DNA from: Oleidesulfovibrio alaskensis DSM 16109
GTDB taxonomy: Bacteria > Desulfobacterota > Desulfovibrionia > Desulfovibrionales > Desulfovibrionaceae
Direction: 5' to 3'
Length of the DNA stretch: 64,000 nt
Assembly: GCF_000482745.1 (NCBI RefSeq)
Contig: NZ_AXWQ01000014.1
Span: forward strand, 76,670-140,669
The first letter of the stretch is position 1; every line of letters starts with the position of its first letter. Of the stretch, positions 18,752-27,555 are shown piece by piece. The notes below the pieces were generated by a model, which saw only the letters and a program-made list of their open reading frames with translations, made no database searches and was not told where the DNA came from. The position numbers were made by a program, and so were the translations under genes.

Positions 18752-19729
18752 GTGAAGGTGGAGACAACGGTGCGGGCATGGCCTGTGCAGGGCGAGTTTG
18801 CCATTTCCCGCGGCAGCAGAACAGAGGCCGTGGTGGTTGAGGTGCGCATATACGGCGAAGGAGCGCAGGGTCGCGGCGAGTGCGTGCCCTATGCCCGTTA
18901 CGGAGAAAGTGTTGAGGGCGTTTGCACAGCTGTGCACGAAGCCGTGCGCGGAATGGGCGGGCGGCCGGACAGACAGCTTTTGCAGACCCTGCTGCCTGCC
19001 GGTGCTGCGCGTAACGGGCTGGATTGTGCTCTGTGGGAGTACGAGGCCGCACTGCGCGGCGAGCGGGTGTGGCAGCTGGCAGGCTGTATGCGGCCCGTGC
19101 CCGTGCATACCGCCTATACGCTCAGTCTGGGTACGCCTCTGGCCATGGGCGCCGCCGCACGGGAAAATGCGCACAGACCGCTTTTGAAGGTCAAGCTGGG
19201 CGGCGCAGGCGATATGGAGCGAATCCGCGCTGTGCACGAAAATGCCCCTGAAGCCCGCCTGATTATTGATGCCAATGAGGCATGGACAGTACAGCAGTAT
19301 GTGCAGCGGGCGCCGCAGCTGGCGTGTCTGGGCGTGGCTCTTGTGGAGCAGCCGCTGCCTGCGGGGGCGGATGCCGGACTGGCCGGGCTGGACCGTCCCG
19401 TGCCGGTATGCGCCGATGAATCCTGTCACGACAGAGCAACATTGCCGCGTCTTGCCGGTCTGTACGATGCGGTGAACATCAAGCTGGATAAGACCGGTGG
19501 CCTGACGGAAGCGCTGGCCATGCGCGATGAGGCTGTACGCATGGGCTTCAGAGTGATGGTAGGGTGCATGCTGGGGTCGTCCCTTGCCATGGCGCCGGCC
19601 CATCTTGTGGCACAGGGTGCTGATTTTGCAGATATTGACGGTCCCCTGCTGCTGGCTGCCGATCACGATCCGGCGCTGTGCTACGAGGGCAGTCTGGTGT
19701 ATCCTCCGGAACCTGCCCTGTGGGGATAG
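18752..19729 (+). CDS. Dipeptide (L-Ala-D/L-Glu type) epimerase, enolase superfamily
   Basis: A 325-residue muconate-lactonising subgroup enzyme. Catalytic elements are in order: the KxK base motif (LLKVKLGG), three Mg ligands (Asp in IIDANEAW, Glu in LVEQPLP, Asp in CADESC) and the second lysine in NIKLDKTGG. It likely interconverts stereochemistry of Ala-Glu-type dipeptides from murein recycling or peptide catabolism. This fits the dipeptide transporter and peptidase 6-12 kb away. The start is GTG at 18752: AAGGAGG sits 8 nt upstream, and translation from there gives the family N-terminus. The frame is open back to 18374, but that part does not look coding. Substrate choice is not readable. 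Confidence 0.9.
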   Translation: MKVETTVRAWPVQGEFAISRGSRTEAVVVEVRIYGEGAQGRGECVPYARYGESVEGVCTAVHEAVRGMGGRPDRQLLQTLLPAGAARNGLDCALWEYEAALRGERVWQLAGCMRPVPVHTAYTLSLGTPLAMGAAARENAHRPLLKVKLGGAGDMERIRAVHENAPEARLIIDANEAWTVQQYVQRAPQLACLGVALVEQPLPAGADAGLAGLDRPVPVCADESCHDRATLPRLAGLYDAVNIKLDKTGGLTEALAMRDEAVRMGFRVMVGCMLGSSLAMAPAHLVAQGADFADIDGPLLLAADHDPALCYEGSLVYPPEPALWG

Positions 19730-19831
19730 GGCGCAGCGCGGCGCCGCGGCGGACGCGCGCCATGACAAATGTCCGGACGGCGGACAAAAAGTTCACGTAA
19801 TGACGTCGAAAGTGTTCACACAAGTGCGGAA

Positions 19832-19861
19832 TTGACGTAAGAATGCAGCAATCCCTTTATG
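19832..19861 (+). promoter_or_regulatory. Putative dhaKLM promoter
   Basis: TTGACG (19832-19837) and TTTATG (19856-19861) are separated by 18 nt. Upstream, GTTCACGT (19791) and GTTCACAC (19814) are repeated 23 bp apart, possible activator or repressor sites. Confidence 0.4.
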
Positions 19862-19865
19862 AACG

Positions 19866-19958
19866 GGGGCAGAACTTTTCTGCGAGCCGCTGGATTCGCA
19901 TGAACGACCTGCCGGATGCAGGTCTGGTCAGACTCTCTGAGGCGAGACCGGATGGCTC
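19866..19958 (+). promoter_or_regulatory. Structured 5' leader of dhaKLM, candidate riboswitch or attenuator
   Basis: Between the putative promoter and dhaK I can fold several perfect short helices. They are GCAGAA/TTCTGC (19869-19883), GACCTGC/GCAGGTC (19906-19924) and TCAGA/TCTGA (19928-19940). Two longer-range pairs enclose them: GGTCT/AGACC (19921-19925 with 19945-19949) and GAGCC/GGCTC (19884-19888 with 19954-19958). The second hairpin and the GGTCT/AGACC helix compete for the same bases. The ribosome-binding site CGGAG follows at 19968. It matches no riboswitch class that I recognise. Confidence 0.4.
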
Positions 19959-19980
19959 ATAACCAAACGGAGAAAAATCG

Positions 19981-21045
19981 ATGAAAAAGCTGATTAATGC
20001 CGTTGATGATGTCGTCCGGGAGCAGCTGCAGGGCATGGCCGCCGCTCATCCCGAACTGCTGGTCCATCTGGACCCGCATTATGTGTGCCGCAGAGATATT
20101 CCCGAAGGCAAGGTGGCTGTTGTTTCCGGCGGGGGCAGCGGGCACGAACCCATGCACGGCGGTTTTGTGGGGCATGGCATGCTGGACGGGGCCTGCCCCG
20201 GAGAGGTGTTTACATCGCCCACGCCCGACCAGATGTATGAATGCGCCAAAGCTGTGGACCGCGGTGCCGGCGTGCTGTTCATTGTCAAAAACTACACCGG
20301 CGACGTGATGAATTTTGAAACCGCCGCCGAACTGTGCCATGCCGATGGCATCAAGGTGCAGAACATACTTATCGACGACGACGTTGCCGTGAAGGACAGC
20401 CTGTATACTGCTGGACGTCGCGGGGTGGGCACCACCGTGCTGGCGGAAAAAATTGTAGGCGCCGCAGCCGAAGCCGGTTATTCGCTGGAACAATGCGCCG
20501 ACCTGTGCCGCAGGGTGAACAGTTGCGGGCGCTCCATGGGCGTTGCACTGACATCCTGCACGGTGCCTGCGGCGGGCAAGCCTACTTTTGAGCTGGCCGA
20601 CGGCGAGATTGAAATCGGCATCGGTATTCATGGTGAACCCGGAACGCACCGCAGCTCCATGCAGACGGCGGATGAGCTGACAACCATTGTGGCTCAGGGC
20701 ATTCTGGACGATCCTGCCTATACCCGCACCGTGCGTGAACTCAATCATGATACCGGCCAGTGGGAAGACAAAAAACTTACCGATGAGCCTTTTGCCAAAG
20801 GCGACCGGGTCATTGCTTTTGTAAACAGCATGGGCGGCACCCCCGTAAGCGAACTGTACGCCGTTTACCGCAAGCTGGATGCCATCTGCCGCGACAGGGG
20901 CATCGTCATCGAACGCAATCTTATCGGCCCCTACATCACTTCACTGGAAATGCAGGGATTTTCCATCACGCTGCTTAAAGTGGATGATGAAATGCTGAAG
21001 TTCTGGGACGCCGGAGCAAACACCCCCGGTTTTGTAAAAATCTGA
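19981..21045 (+). CDS. dhaK: Dihydroxyacetone kinase subunit DhaK
   Basis: A 354-residue substrate-binding subunit. GGGSGHEPMHGGFVG (near 50-64) forms the dihydroxyacetone pocket, and His217 in GIGIHGEPG is the residue that binds the carbonyl of the substrate covalently as a hemiaminal. It works with DhaL (phosphoryl donor) and DhaM (PTS shuttle) in the cytoplasm to make dihydroxyacetone phosphate from PEP. First gene of a three-gene operon with a structured leader. Upstream CGGAG at 8-nt spacing supports the start. Confidence 0.96.
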   Translation: MKKLINAVDDVVREQLQGMAAAHPELLVHLDPHYVCRRDIPEGKVAVVSGGGSGHEPMHGGFVGHGMLDGACPGEVFTSPTPDQMYECAKAVDRGAGVLFIVKNYTGDVMNFETAAELCHADGIKVQNILIDDDVAVKDSLYTAGRRGVGTTVLAEKIVGAAAEAGYSLEQCADLCRRVNSCGRSMGVALTSCTVPAAGKPTFELADGEIEIGIGIHGEPGTHRSSMQTADELTTIVAQGILDDPAYTRTVRELNHDTGQWEDKKLTDEPFAKGDRVIAFVNSMGGTPVSELYAVYRKLDAICRDRGIVIERNLIGPYITSLEMQGFSITLLKVDDEMLKFWDAGANTPGFVKI

Positions 21046-21137
21046 TAACAACATATCCGCCTGCGGGGTCTGCACGGCCCCGCGGCGCAAAGCATATACC
21101 GGCCGGCATCGCTGCCGGACCGCCGGAGATTTTCCGC

Positions 21138-21770
21138 ATGCAGATGACCAAGGAACAGGTGCTGGACTGGCTTAAGGCTCTGGCCGCAGAATATAAGGCG
21201 CAGAAGGAATATCTGACCGGTCTCGACGCCGCCATAGGTGACGCGGATCACGGAATCAACATGGATCGCGGTTTTGGCAAGGTGCTTGAAAAACTGCCTT
21301 CCATGGAAGCAAAGGACATCGGCGCCATTTTGAAGGATACCGGAATGACGCTGCTTTCCAGTGTCGGCGGGGCCAGCGGGCCGCTGTACGGAACATTTTT
21401 TATGAAAGCGGGCATGGCGCTGGCCGGAGCGGAAACGCTGGACGAAGCGGCCATGCAGAAGCTGCTGGAAAGCGGTGTGGAGGGCATTGTATCGCGCGGG
21501 CGTCCCGTGGAAGGGGACAAAACCATGTACGATATCTGGAAGCCCGCGCTTGATGCGTACACACAGGCAGTGCAGGCAGGCGCCGCGCTTGATGCCGCAC
21601 TTGATGCCGCGGTGGCGGCCGCGGAAAAAGGTCTGGAAGCCACCGTGCCCATGCAGGCCCGCAAGGGGCGCGCAAGCTATCTGGGCGAACGCAGCATCGG
21701 TCACAAAGATCCCGGCGGGGCTTCCTCGTGCATGATGCTCGGCGCGTTGCGTCAGAGTATCGGGGGATAG
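21138..21770 (+). CDS. dhaL: Dihydroxyacetone kinase subunit DhaL
   Basis: A 210-residue ADP-binding subunit. The aspartates of DAAIGDADHGINMDRGF hold the two Mg ions on the nucleotide. The serine/glycine-rich loop LLSSVGGASGPLYG and the C-terminal RSIGHKDPGGASS complete the nucleotide cap. In the PTS-dependent enzyme the ADP stays bound and is rephosphorylated by DhaM. It lies 92 bp after dhaK and ends 4 bp before dhaM, so dhaL and dhaM are probably translationally linked. Confidence 0.95.
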   Translation: MQMTKEQVLDWLKALAAEYKAQKEYLTGLDAAIGDADHGINMDRGFGKVLEKLPSMEAKDIGAILKDTGMTLLSSVGGASGPLYGTFFMKAGMALAGAETLDEAAMQKLLESGVEGIVSRGRPVEGDKTMYDIWKPALDAYTQAVQAGAALDAALDAAVAAAEKGLEATVPMQARKGRASYLGERSIGHKDPGGASSCMMLGALRQSIGG

Positions 21771-21774
21771 CCGC

Positions 21775-24294
21775 ATGGTCGGCCTTGTAATTGTTTCTCA
21801 CAGTGCCGTTCTGGCAGAAGGAGTGCGCGAGCTTGCCCTGCAGATGACGCAGGGCAGGGTGCGTATTGCTCTGGCAGGCGGTGTGGATGATGCAGAACAC
21901 CCCATAGGCACCGATCCCACACGTGTGATGGCCGCACTGGAGGAAGTGCAGGACGGTGACGGCGTGCTGGTGCTGATGGATCTGGGCAGTGCGCTGATGA
22001 GTGCGGAAACGGCGCTTGACCTGCTGCCGCCTGAAGTGACGGCCAATGTGCGTCTTTCGGCGGCTCCGCTGATCGAAGGTTGTATTGCTGCCGCGGTGCA
22101 GGCCGCGGCGGGTGCCTCGCTGGACGATGTTCAGGCCGAAGCGGAGTCGGCCCTTGCGGCTAAATCGGCTCAGCTCGGTTCGGCGGTGCCTGACACGGCT
22201 GCGTCTTCGGCCGGAGCTGCCGGTGCAGTGCCCGATGCCGCTGCGGAGCATGTCCGGACGCTTGCTGTGACGGTGCCCAACAGACTGGGGCTGCATGCCC
22301 GTCCGGCATCCCGCATTGTGGGGGCGCTGGCAGGGTTGGACGCCGATGTGCGTCTGGCGCATGGAGGGCATGTGGTCAACGCCCGTTCACTCAACCAGAT
22401 AGCCACGCTGGCGGTGCGCCTCGGCGATTCCATCGAGTTCCGCGCAGCCGGTGCCGACGCACAGCAGGCGCTTGATGCCCTGCAGGCACTGCATGCGGCA
22501 AACTTCGGCGATCTGCGTGAACCGGAAGAAGGGCAGGCGGACAGCCATGGTGCGGCACCGGTCCGGCCTGCAGGTGCCGTAGCCGCCTCGGCCGGGTATG
22601 CAGCGGGACCGGCTGTGCGCTTCAGAGCGGCATTGCCGGAAGTGGCGGAAATTCAGGTTGACGATCAGGCGGCCGAAAAGCGTGTTCTGCAGGATGCTCT
22701 GAAGCAGGCCGCGGACGAGATTGCGCTTGTGGAAAAGCAGACGGCCGGAAACGTGGGCGGCGCGGAAAGCGAAATTTTCGGCATGCACCGGATGATGCTG
22801 CAGGATCCTGAACTGAGGGATGCCGCGCTGCATGAACTGGAAGAGCGCCGGTGCAACGCGGCGGCGGCGTGGCGGCGTGTCATCGTTTCCACCGCGGAAC
22901 GCTACCGCGGTCTGGATGACGATTTCATGCGCGCCCGTGCGGCTGACGTGCTGGATGTGGGAGCACGCGTGCTGCGTATCATTACCGGAGAGGCTCCGCA
23001 GGGGCCGGATATCGCCGAACCCAGTGTGCTGCTGGCAGCCGATCTGGGGCCTTCGGACATGGCGCGGCTTGATGTGACAAAAGTTCTGGGTATTGTTACC
23101 GAACAGGGCGGTGCCACATCGCATGCCGCCATTCTGGCGCGTTCCATGGGTATACCCGCCGTGGCGGGGGCCGCAGCGCAGATAGCGGGCGTGACCGACG
23201 GCACTCCTGTGGGGCTGGACGGCAATACCGGTGAGGTATGGGCTCCGGCCGACGAACACACTGTGCAAAGACTGCGCGGTCTGCGCCGTCAATGGGAAGA
23301 ATCGCTGCGCAGTGAGCGTGAAAAGGCCGCCGCACCGGCTGTCACCCGTGACGGCAGGGCTGTGCGGGTTCATGCGAATATCGGTTCACCGGCGGATGCG
23401 CATGCCGCTGTGCGCAACGGGGCCGAAGGTGTGGGGCTGTTCCGCACGGAGTTCCTCTTTCTCGACAGGCCTTCCGCTCCTACAGAAGACGAACAGACGG
23501 CCGCGTATACTGAAGCTGCTCAGGCTCTTGACGGCCGGCCGGTTATTATCCGCACGCTGGATATCGGAGGCGACAAGCCTGTACCGTATCTGCAGCAGGG
23601 GCAGGCGGCCGAAGCCAATCCTTTTCTGGGAGTGCGCGGCATACGGTTCTGCCTTGTGCATGAAGACCTGTTCGTGACGCAGCTCAGGGCGCTTCTGCGC
23701 GCTGCGGCGGACCACCCCGTGCAGATCATGTTTCCCATGGTGGCTCATCCGGGCGAGCTGCGGGCGGCCAGAACGTTGTTGGAAAAAGCCCGCGCACAGC
23801 TGCTCGCCGAAGGGCGTCCGTGCGGACATGATGTGCCCGTGGGGATTATGATAGAAGTACCCGCCGCGGTGGCTCTGGCAGATCAGCTGGCTGCTGAAGC
23901 GGACTTTTTCAGCATCGGCACCAATGATCTGGCCCAGTATGTCATGGCGGCAGACAGAGGCAACAGCGCTGTGGCGGCTTTGTCCGATGCCCTGCATCCC
24001 GCTGTGTTGCGCCAGATTCAGCAGACAGTGGAGGCCGGTCACGCGGCCGGAATTCATGTGGGCATGTGCGGAGAGCTGGCAGGCACGCCGCTGGCCGTGC
24101 CCCTGCTGGCCGCCATGAATCTTGATTCGCTGAGCATGAGCGGTCCGGCCGTGCCCCGTGCCAAGGAAATCATCCGGAGCATTGATGCCGCTGCGTTGCA
24201 GCCGCTGGTGGAACAGGTGCTGGAACTGCCCGATGCTGCGGCGGTGCGTAATCTGCTGCAGCAGGCCGCGGGGGAATCTGCGGACCGTGCGTGA
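21775..24294 (+). CDS. dhaM: DhaM fused to HPr and a complete enzyme I
   Basis: An 839-residue multiphosphoryl protein. The N-terminal mannose-type EIIA domain has phospho-His9 (GLVIVSHSA). An HPr domain at about 158-245 has His174 (GLHARPAS). The rest is enzyme I with phospho-His450 (GGATSHAAIL), and the PEP-binding C-terminal half is intact: NIGSPADAHAAVRNGAEGVG, LDIGGDKPVPY, GTNDLAQYVMAADR and the catalytic Cys in HVGMCGEL. The E. coli DhaM has only part of enzyme I, so this version can probably take phosphate straight from PEP without separate general PTS proteins. Alanine-rich linkers join the domains. Confidence 0.95.
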   Translation: MVGLVIVSHSAVLAEGVRELALQMTQGRVRIALAGGVDDAEHPIGTDPTRVMAALEEVQDGDGVLVLMDLGSALMSAETALDLLPPEVTANVRLSAAPLIEGCIAAAVQAAAGASLDDVQAEAESALAAKSAQLGSAVPDTAASSAGAAGAVPDAAAEHVRTLAVTVPNRLGLHARPASRIVGALAGLDADVRLAHGGHVVNARSLNQIATLAVRLGDSIEFRAAGADAQQALDALQALHAANFGDLREPEEGQADSHGAAPVRPAGAVAASAGYAAGPAVRFRAALPEVAEIQVDDQAAEKRVLQDALKQAADEIALVEKQTAGNVGGAESEIFGMHRMMLQDPELRDAALHELEERRCNAAAAWRRVIVSTAERYRGLDDDFMRARAADVLDVGARVLRIITGEAPQGPDIAEPSVLLAADLGPSDMARLDVTKVLGIVTEQGGATSHAAILARSMGIPAVAGAAAQIAGVTDGTPVGLDGNTGEVWAPADEHTVQRLRGLRRQWEESLRSEREKAAAPAVTRDGRAVRVHANIGSPADAHAAVRNGAEGVGLFRTEFLFLDRPSAPTEDEQTAAYTEAAQALDGRPVIIRTLDIGGDKPVPYLQQGQAAEANPFLGVRGIRFCLVHEDLFVTQLRALLRAAADHPVQIMFPMVAHPGELRAARTLLEKARAQLLAEGRPCGHDVPVGIMIEVPAAVALADQLAAEADFFSIGTNDLAQYVMAADRGNSAVAALSDALHPAVLRQIQQTVEAGHAAGIHVGMCGELAGTPLAVPLLAAMNLDSLSMSGPAVPRAKEIIRSIDAAALQPLVEQVLELPDAAAVRNLLQQAAGESADRA

Positions 24295-24434
24295 GAGTAA
24301 GGCCCGCGGTGCTGACGGCGCAAGGCGTGCCGCCGGCCGGCCGCAGGATAACGGCAGGCGCGGTGCGCGTGGCCCTTTCCGGTTGCGGTAAATGTAAGAA
24401 TGTTTTCTGACCCGCTGATGCGGGGGTGAACTGT

Positions 24435-24465
24435 AAAAACGCAGTCTGTTCAGGACTGCGTTTTT
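24435..24465. terminator. Bidirectional intrinsic terminator
   Basis: A 12-bp stem (AAAAACGCAGTC / GACTGCGTTTTT) with a 7-nt loop and T-runs on both strands. It ends the dha operon and may back up the dpp terminator. Confidence 0.85.
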
Positions 24466-24570
24466 CTGTGTGTTCAGACTATGGGGCTGATGCAGGCGCT
24501 GCGGAAGGATTGTCGGCGGTGATGGCGCAAGGCATAACGGCAGGCCGCAGGATACTTCCGGGATGGGTTT

Positions 24571-24599
24571 AAAAAACGGCCCCGTGCTTGCACGGGGCC
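24571..24599 (-). terminator. Terminator of the dpp operon
   Basis: A 10-bp GC stem (GGCCCCGTGC / GCACGGGGCC) with a 2-nt core loop, followed on the minus strand by six Ts, just past the dppF stop codon. Confidence 0.8.
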
Positions 24600-24610
24600 G
24601 ACTGCGTATT

Positions 24611-25618
24611 TCAGATGGTTTCTTCGGAATACAGAAAACAGCGCACACGGTGTCCGTTTTCCAGTGTGGTGAGAGCCGGAGTTTCAGCGGCACACCGCGG
24701 TGTGGCCTCCGGACACCGCGGGTGAAAATGACAGCCCGATGGCGGGTTGAGAGGAGTGGGCAGTTCTCCCTTCAGACCTTCGCGCTGCGGAACAACGTCC
24801 ACCGCGGCCACGGGGGCCGCTTTGAGCAGGATACGTGTGTAGGGGTGGCAGGGGTTGGCATACAGCTCGTTTTTGTCGGCCAGCTCCACTATGCGTCCCA
24901 GATACATGACGGCCACCCTGTCACTTATGTGTCTGACAACGCTCAGATCATGCGAAACAAAAAGGTAGGTCAGGTTGAATTCATCCTGCAGGTCCATCAG
25001 CAGGTTGATCACCTGTGCCTGAATGGATACGTCAAGTGCGGAGACAGGCTCGTCACAGATAATAAGTTCCGGCTGCAGAGCCAGTGCCCGCGCCACACCT
25101 ATGCGCTGGCGCTGGCCGCCGGAAAATTCATGCGGATAACGCCCTATGTGGCCCGGTCGCAGGCCCACTTTGTCCATAAGGTAGCGTACACGGTCCAGCC
25201 GCTCGGCCTTGCTGCCCATGCCGTGTATGACCAGCCCCTCACCGATTATCTGGCCCACTGTCTGCCGCGGGTTGAGCGAGGAGTAAGGGTCCTGAAAGAT
25301 GATCTGCATGCGTGCCCGCAGCGGGATCATCTGTTTGCGGGTCTGACGCAGCACGTCGGTACCGTCAAACATGACGCTGCCGCCGGTGGGTTCTTCCAGC
25401 CGCAGTATGGCTCGTCCCAGTGTCGACTTGCCACAGCCTGATTCCCCTACAAGGCCCAGTGTTTCACCGCGCAGAATATCCAGATCAACTCCGTCCACGG
25501 CCTTCACATGACCGCCCGCGCGGCGCAGGCTGCCTTTCACTTCGTAATATTTCTTCAGGCCCTTCAGCTCTACCAGAGCGGCGGCTGCGTTGCCTGTATC
25601 GGCAGTACTGTTCGACAT
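24611..25618 (-). CDS. dppF: Dipeptide/oligopeptide ABC transporter ATP-binding protein DppF
   Basis: A 335-residue ATPase. Walker A GESGCGKST is near 57-65, the signature SGGQRQRIGVARAL near 165, Walker B LIICDEPVSALD, and the H-loop is in SHDLSV. The C-terminal oligopeptide/dipeptide extension with cysteines (HPRCPEATPRC) is typical of DppF/OppF and may bind an iron-sulfur cluster. It pairs with DppD under the DppBC channel at the inner membrane. Last gene of the minus-strand dppABCDF operon; an AGGAG precedes the ATG. Confidence 0.95.
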   Translation of the reverse strand: MSNSTADTGNAAAALVELKGLKKYYEVKGSLRRAGGHVKAVDGVDLDILRGETLGLVGESGCGKSTLGRAILRLEEPTGGSVMFDGTDVLRQTRKQMIPLRARMQIIFQDPYSSLNPRQTVGQIIGEGLVIHGMGSKAERLDRVRYLMDKVGLRPGHIGRYPHEFSGGQRQRIGVARALALQPELIICDEPVSALDVSIQAQVINLLMDLQDEFNLTYLFVSHDLSVVRHISDRVAVMYLGRIVELADKNELYANPCHPYTRILLKAAPVAAVDVVPQREGLKGELPTPLNPPSGCHFHPRCPEATPRCAAETPALTTLENGHRVRCFLYSEETI

Positions 25619-25661
25619 TATGACTCCTGATCATCAGCCGGCGCAATGCCGGCGGCACCGG

Positions 25662-26639
25662 TTATTCCTGACACAGCCAGCAGCGTACAAGATGCCCGTC
25701 GGCTGCCGGATCAAGCTGGGGTTCTTCCAGACGGCAGCGGTCGAAGGCGTGTCTGCACCGGTCATGAAAGCGGCACCCCTGCGGCAGGTTGAGCAGCGAA
25801 GGAACCATGCCCGGAATGGTTTCCAGACGTTCCTTGTCCGCATGTGCGCCCAGTCCGGGGATGGAGCGCATGAGGCCGCGCGTGTAGGGGTGAAGAGGGT
25901 TGTTGAACAGCTCGCGGACTTCGGCCTGCTCCACCACCCGTCCGGCGTACATGACCACAACTTTATGCGCTGTTTCCGCTATCACGCCAAGATCATGAGT
26001 GATAAGCTGAATGGCGGTGCCGGTTGTCTCGCGCAGGTTATCCATCAGCTCAAGTATCTGTGCCTGTATAGTCACATCCAGCGCGGTGGTGGGTTCGTCC
26101 GCGATGATCAGCTTGGGGTTGCATGCCAGCGCCATGGCTATCATCACGCGCTGGCGCATACCGCCGCTCATCTGGTGCGGGTAATCTTCCACCCTGGATT
26201 CAGGAGAGGGAATCCCCACTTTTTTCAGCAGTTCAACCGACCTGTCGCGGGCGGCTTTTTTGCTCAGGTCTTCGTGCAGGATGAGGGTTTCGGCAATCTG
26301 GTCACCCACACGGAACACGGGGTTGAGCGATGTCATCGGTTCCTGAAAGATCATGGATATCTTGTTGCCGCGGACATGGCGCATCTGTTTTTCGGACAGG
26401 CTCAGCAGGTCAGTACCGTCAAACATGATTTTGCCGGAGACTATTCTGCCCGGCGGTTCGGGAATGAGCCGCATGACTGAAAGCGCGGTGACGCTTTTGC
26501 CGCAGCCCGACTCGCCGACAACTCCCAGTGTTTCTCCGGGGGTGATGGAGTAGCTGACATCACCCACGGCTTTGGCAACGCCTCTGTCGGTATAAAAGTA
26601 AGTCGAAAGGCCTTCGACGGAAAGAAGCGGTTCAGACAT
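25662..26639 (-). CDS. dppD: Dipeptide/oligopeptide ABC transporter ATP-binding protein DppD
   Basis: A 325-residue ATPase with Walker A GESGCGKSV, signature MSGGMRQRVMIAMAL, Walker B LIIADEPTTALD and H-loop THDLGV. The C-terminal cysteine-containing segment (CRFHDRCRHAFDRC) is the usual dipeptide-transporter tail. It lies 43 bp before dppF and follows dppC by 8 bp. A GGGGG ribosome-binding site precedes the ATG. Substrate range (dipeptides, oligopeptides or nickel complexes) is not resolved by the ATPase alone. Confidence 0.95.
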   Translation of the reverse strand: MSEPLLSVEGLSTYFYTDRGVAKAVGDVSYSITPGETLGVVGESGCGKSVTALSVMRLIPEPPGRIVSGKIMFDGTDLLSLSEKQMRHVRGNKISMIFQEPMTSLNPVFRVGDQIAETLILHEDLSKKAARDRSVELLKKVGIPSPESRVEDYPHQMSGGMRQRVMIAMALACNPKLIIADEPTTALDVTIQAQILELMDNLRETTGTAIQLITHDLGVIAETAHKVVVMYAGRVVEQAEVRELFNNPLHPYTRGLMRSIPGLGAHADKERLETIPGMVPSLLNLPQGCRFHDRCRHAFDRCRLEEPQLDPAADGHLVRCWLCQE

Positions 26640-26647
26640 TGTGCCCC

Positions 26648-27553
26648 CTAATCGCGCAGTCTCGGGTCGAGCGCATCACGCAGCCCGTCGCCCAGCAGGT
26701 TAAAGCCGAGAACGGCCAGCAGTATGGTGATGCCCGGAAAGGTGACCACCCACCATGCGCGCAGAATCAATGCGCGGCCGCCGGCCAGCATGGCCCCCCA
26801 TTCCGGGGTCGGAGGCTGCGCGCCCAGCCCCAGAAAGCTGAGGGCTGCCGCCTCTAGAATGGCGGAAGCGAAGCCCAGCGTGGTCTGCACGATGAGCGGC
26901 GCCAGACAGTTGGGCAGAATGTGCTGAAAAATAAGACGGAAGTCGGAGGCTCCCAGCGCGCGGGCGGCCTGCACATAGTCTTTGGAATATTCTTCCAGCA
27001 CACTGCCGCGTACGATGCGGGCATAGCGCGGAATGGATACGATACCGATGGCGATCATGGCGTTTTCCAGACTGGGGCCTAAAAAAGCCACAATGACGAT
27101 AGCCAGCAGAATGCTGGGGAAAGCCAGCAGAATGTCCATGACGCGCATGATGATGACATCGACCCAGCCACGGTAAAAACCGGCCACTGCACCGGCAATG
27201 GTGCCGAAAAACAAAGAGATGGATACCGATACCACCCCGACAAGCATGGAAATGCGGGCGCCGTGTATGAGGCGCGAAAGAAGGTCGCGGCCGAAATCAT
27301 CGGTTCCCAGAAAAAAGCTCATGCTGCCTCTGGCATCCCATACCGGCGGTTTGAGCTTGTTGTACAGTGACTGTTCCAGCGGGTCATGCGGCGCTATAAG
27401 CGGGCCGAACAAGGCCAGAAATACAAATATGCCCACAATGACGAGTCCGGCCATGGCTGTGCGGTTTTTGTGCAGCCTCAGCATGGCTTCGACCAGAGGG
27501 GTGTGTGATTTTTCCTCTTGGGCAGCGGTGGTGCCTGTAAGTACCTGAGACAT
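26648..27553 (-). CDS. dppC: Dipeptide ABC transporter permease DppC
   Basis: A 301-residue inner-membrane permease. An N-terminal cytoplasmic tail and the first transmembrane helix (about 35-57) carry the DppC/OppC N-terminal domain (LIAPHDPLEQS). Five more helices follow, with the EAA loop (EAAALSFLGLGAQPPTPEWG) contacting the ATPases. It starts 2 bp after the dppB stop codon, and AAGGTG serves as ribosome-binding site. Confidence 0.94.
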   Translation of the reverse strand: MSQVLTGTTAAQEEKSHTPLVEAMLRLHKNRTAMAGLVIVGIFVFLALFGPLIAPHDPLEQSLYNKLKPPVWDARGSMSFFLGTDDFGRDLLSRLIHGARISMLVGVVSVSISLFFGTIAGAVAGFYRGWVDVIIMRVMDILLAFPSILLAIVIVAFLGPSLENAMIAIGIVSIPRYARIVRGSVLEEYSKDYVQAARALGASDFRLIFQHILPNCLAPLIVQTTLGFASAILEAAALSFLGLGAQPPTPEWGAMLAGGRALILRAWWVVTFPGITILLAVLGFNLLGDGLRDALDPRLRD

Positions 27554-27555
27554 GA

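Larger units (their letters stand above)
24295..24610. other. Convergent intergenic region with two terminators
   Basis: This lies between dhaM (plus) and dppF (minus). Apart from the two hairpins listed separately I see no coding frame or other signal. Confidence 0.6.

Noticed and set aside
19866..19958. Known riboswitch class for the dha leader (glycine, cyclic di-GMP, TPP, cobalamin)
   Set aside because: None of the conserved core sequences that I know is present, so I report it only as an unassigned structure.
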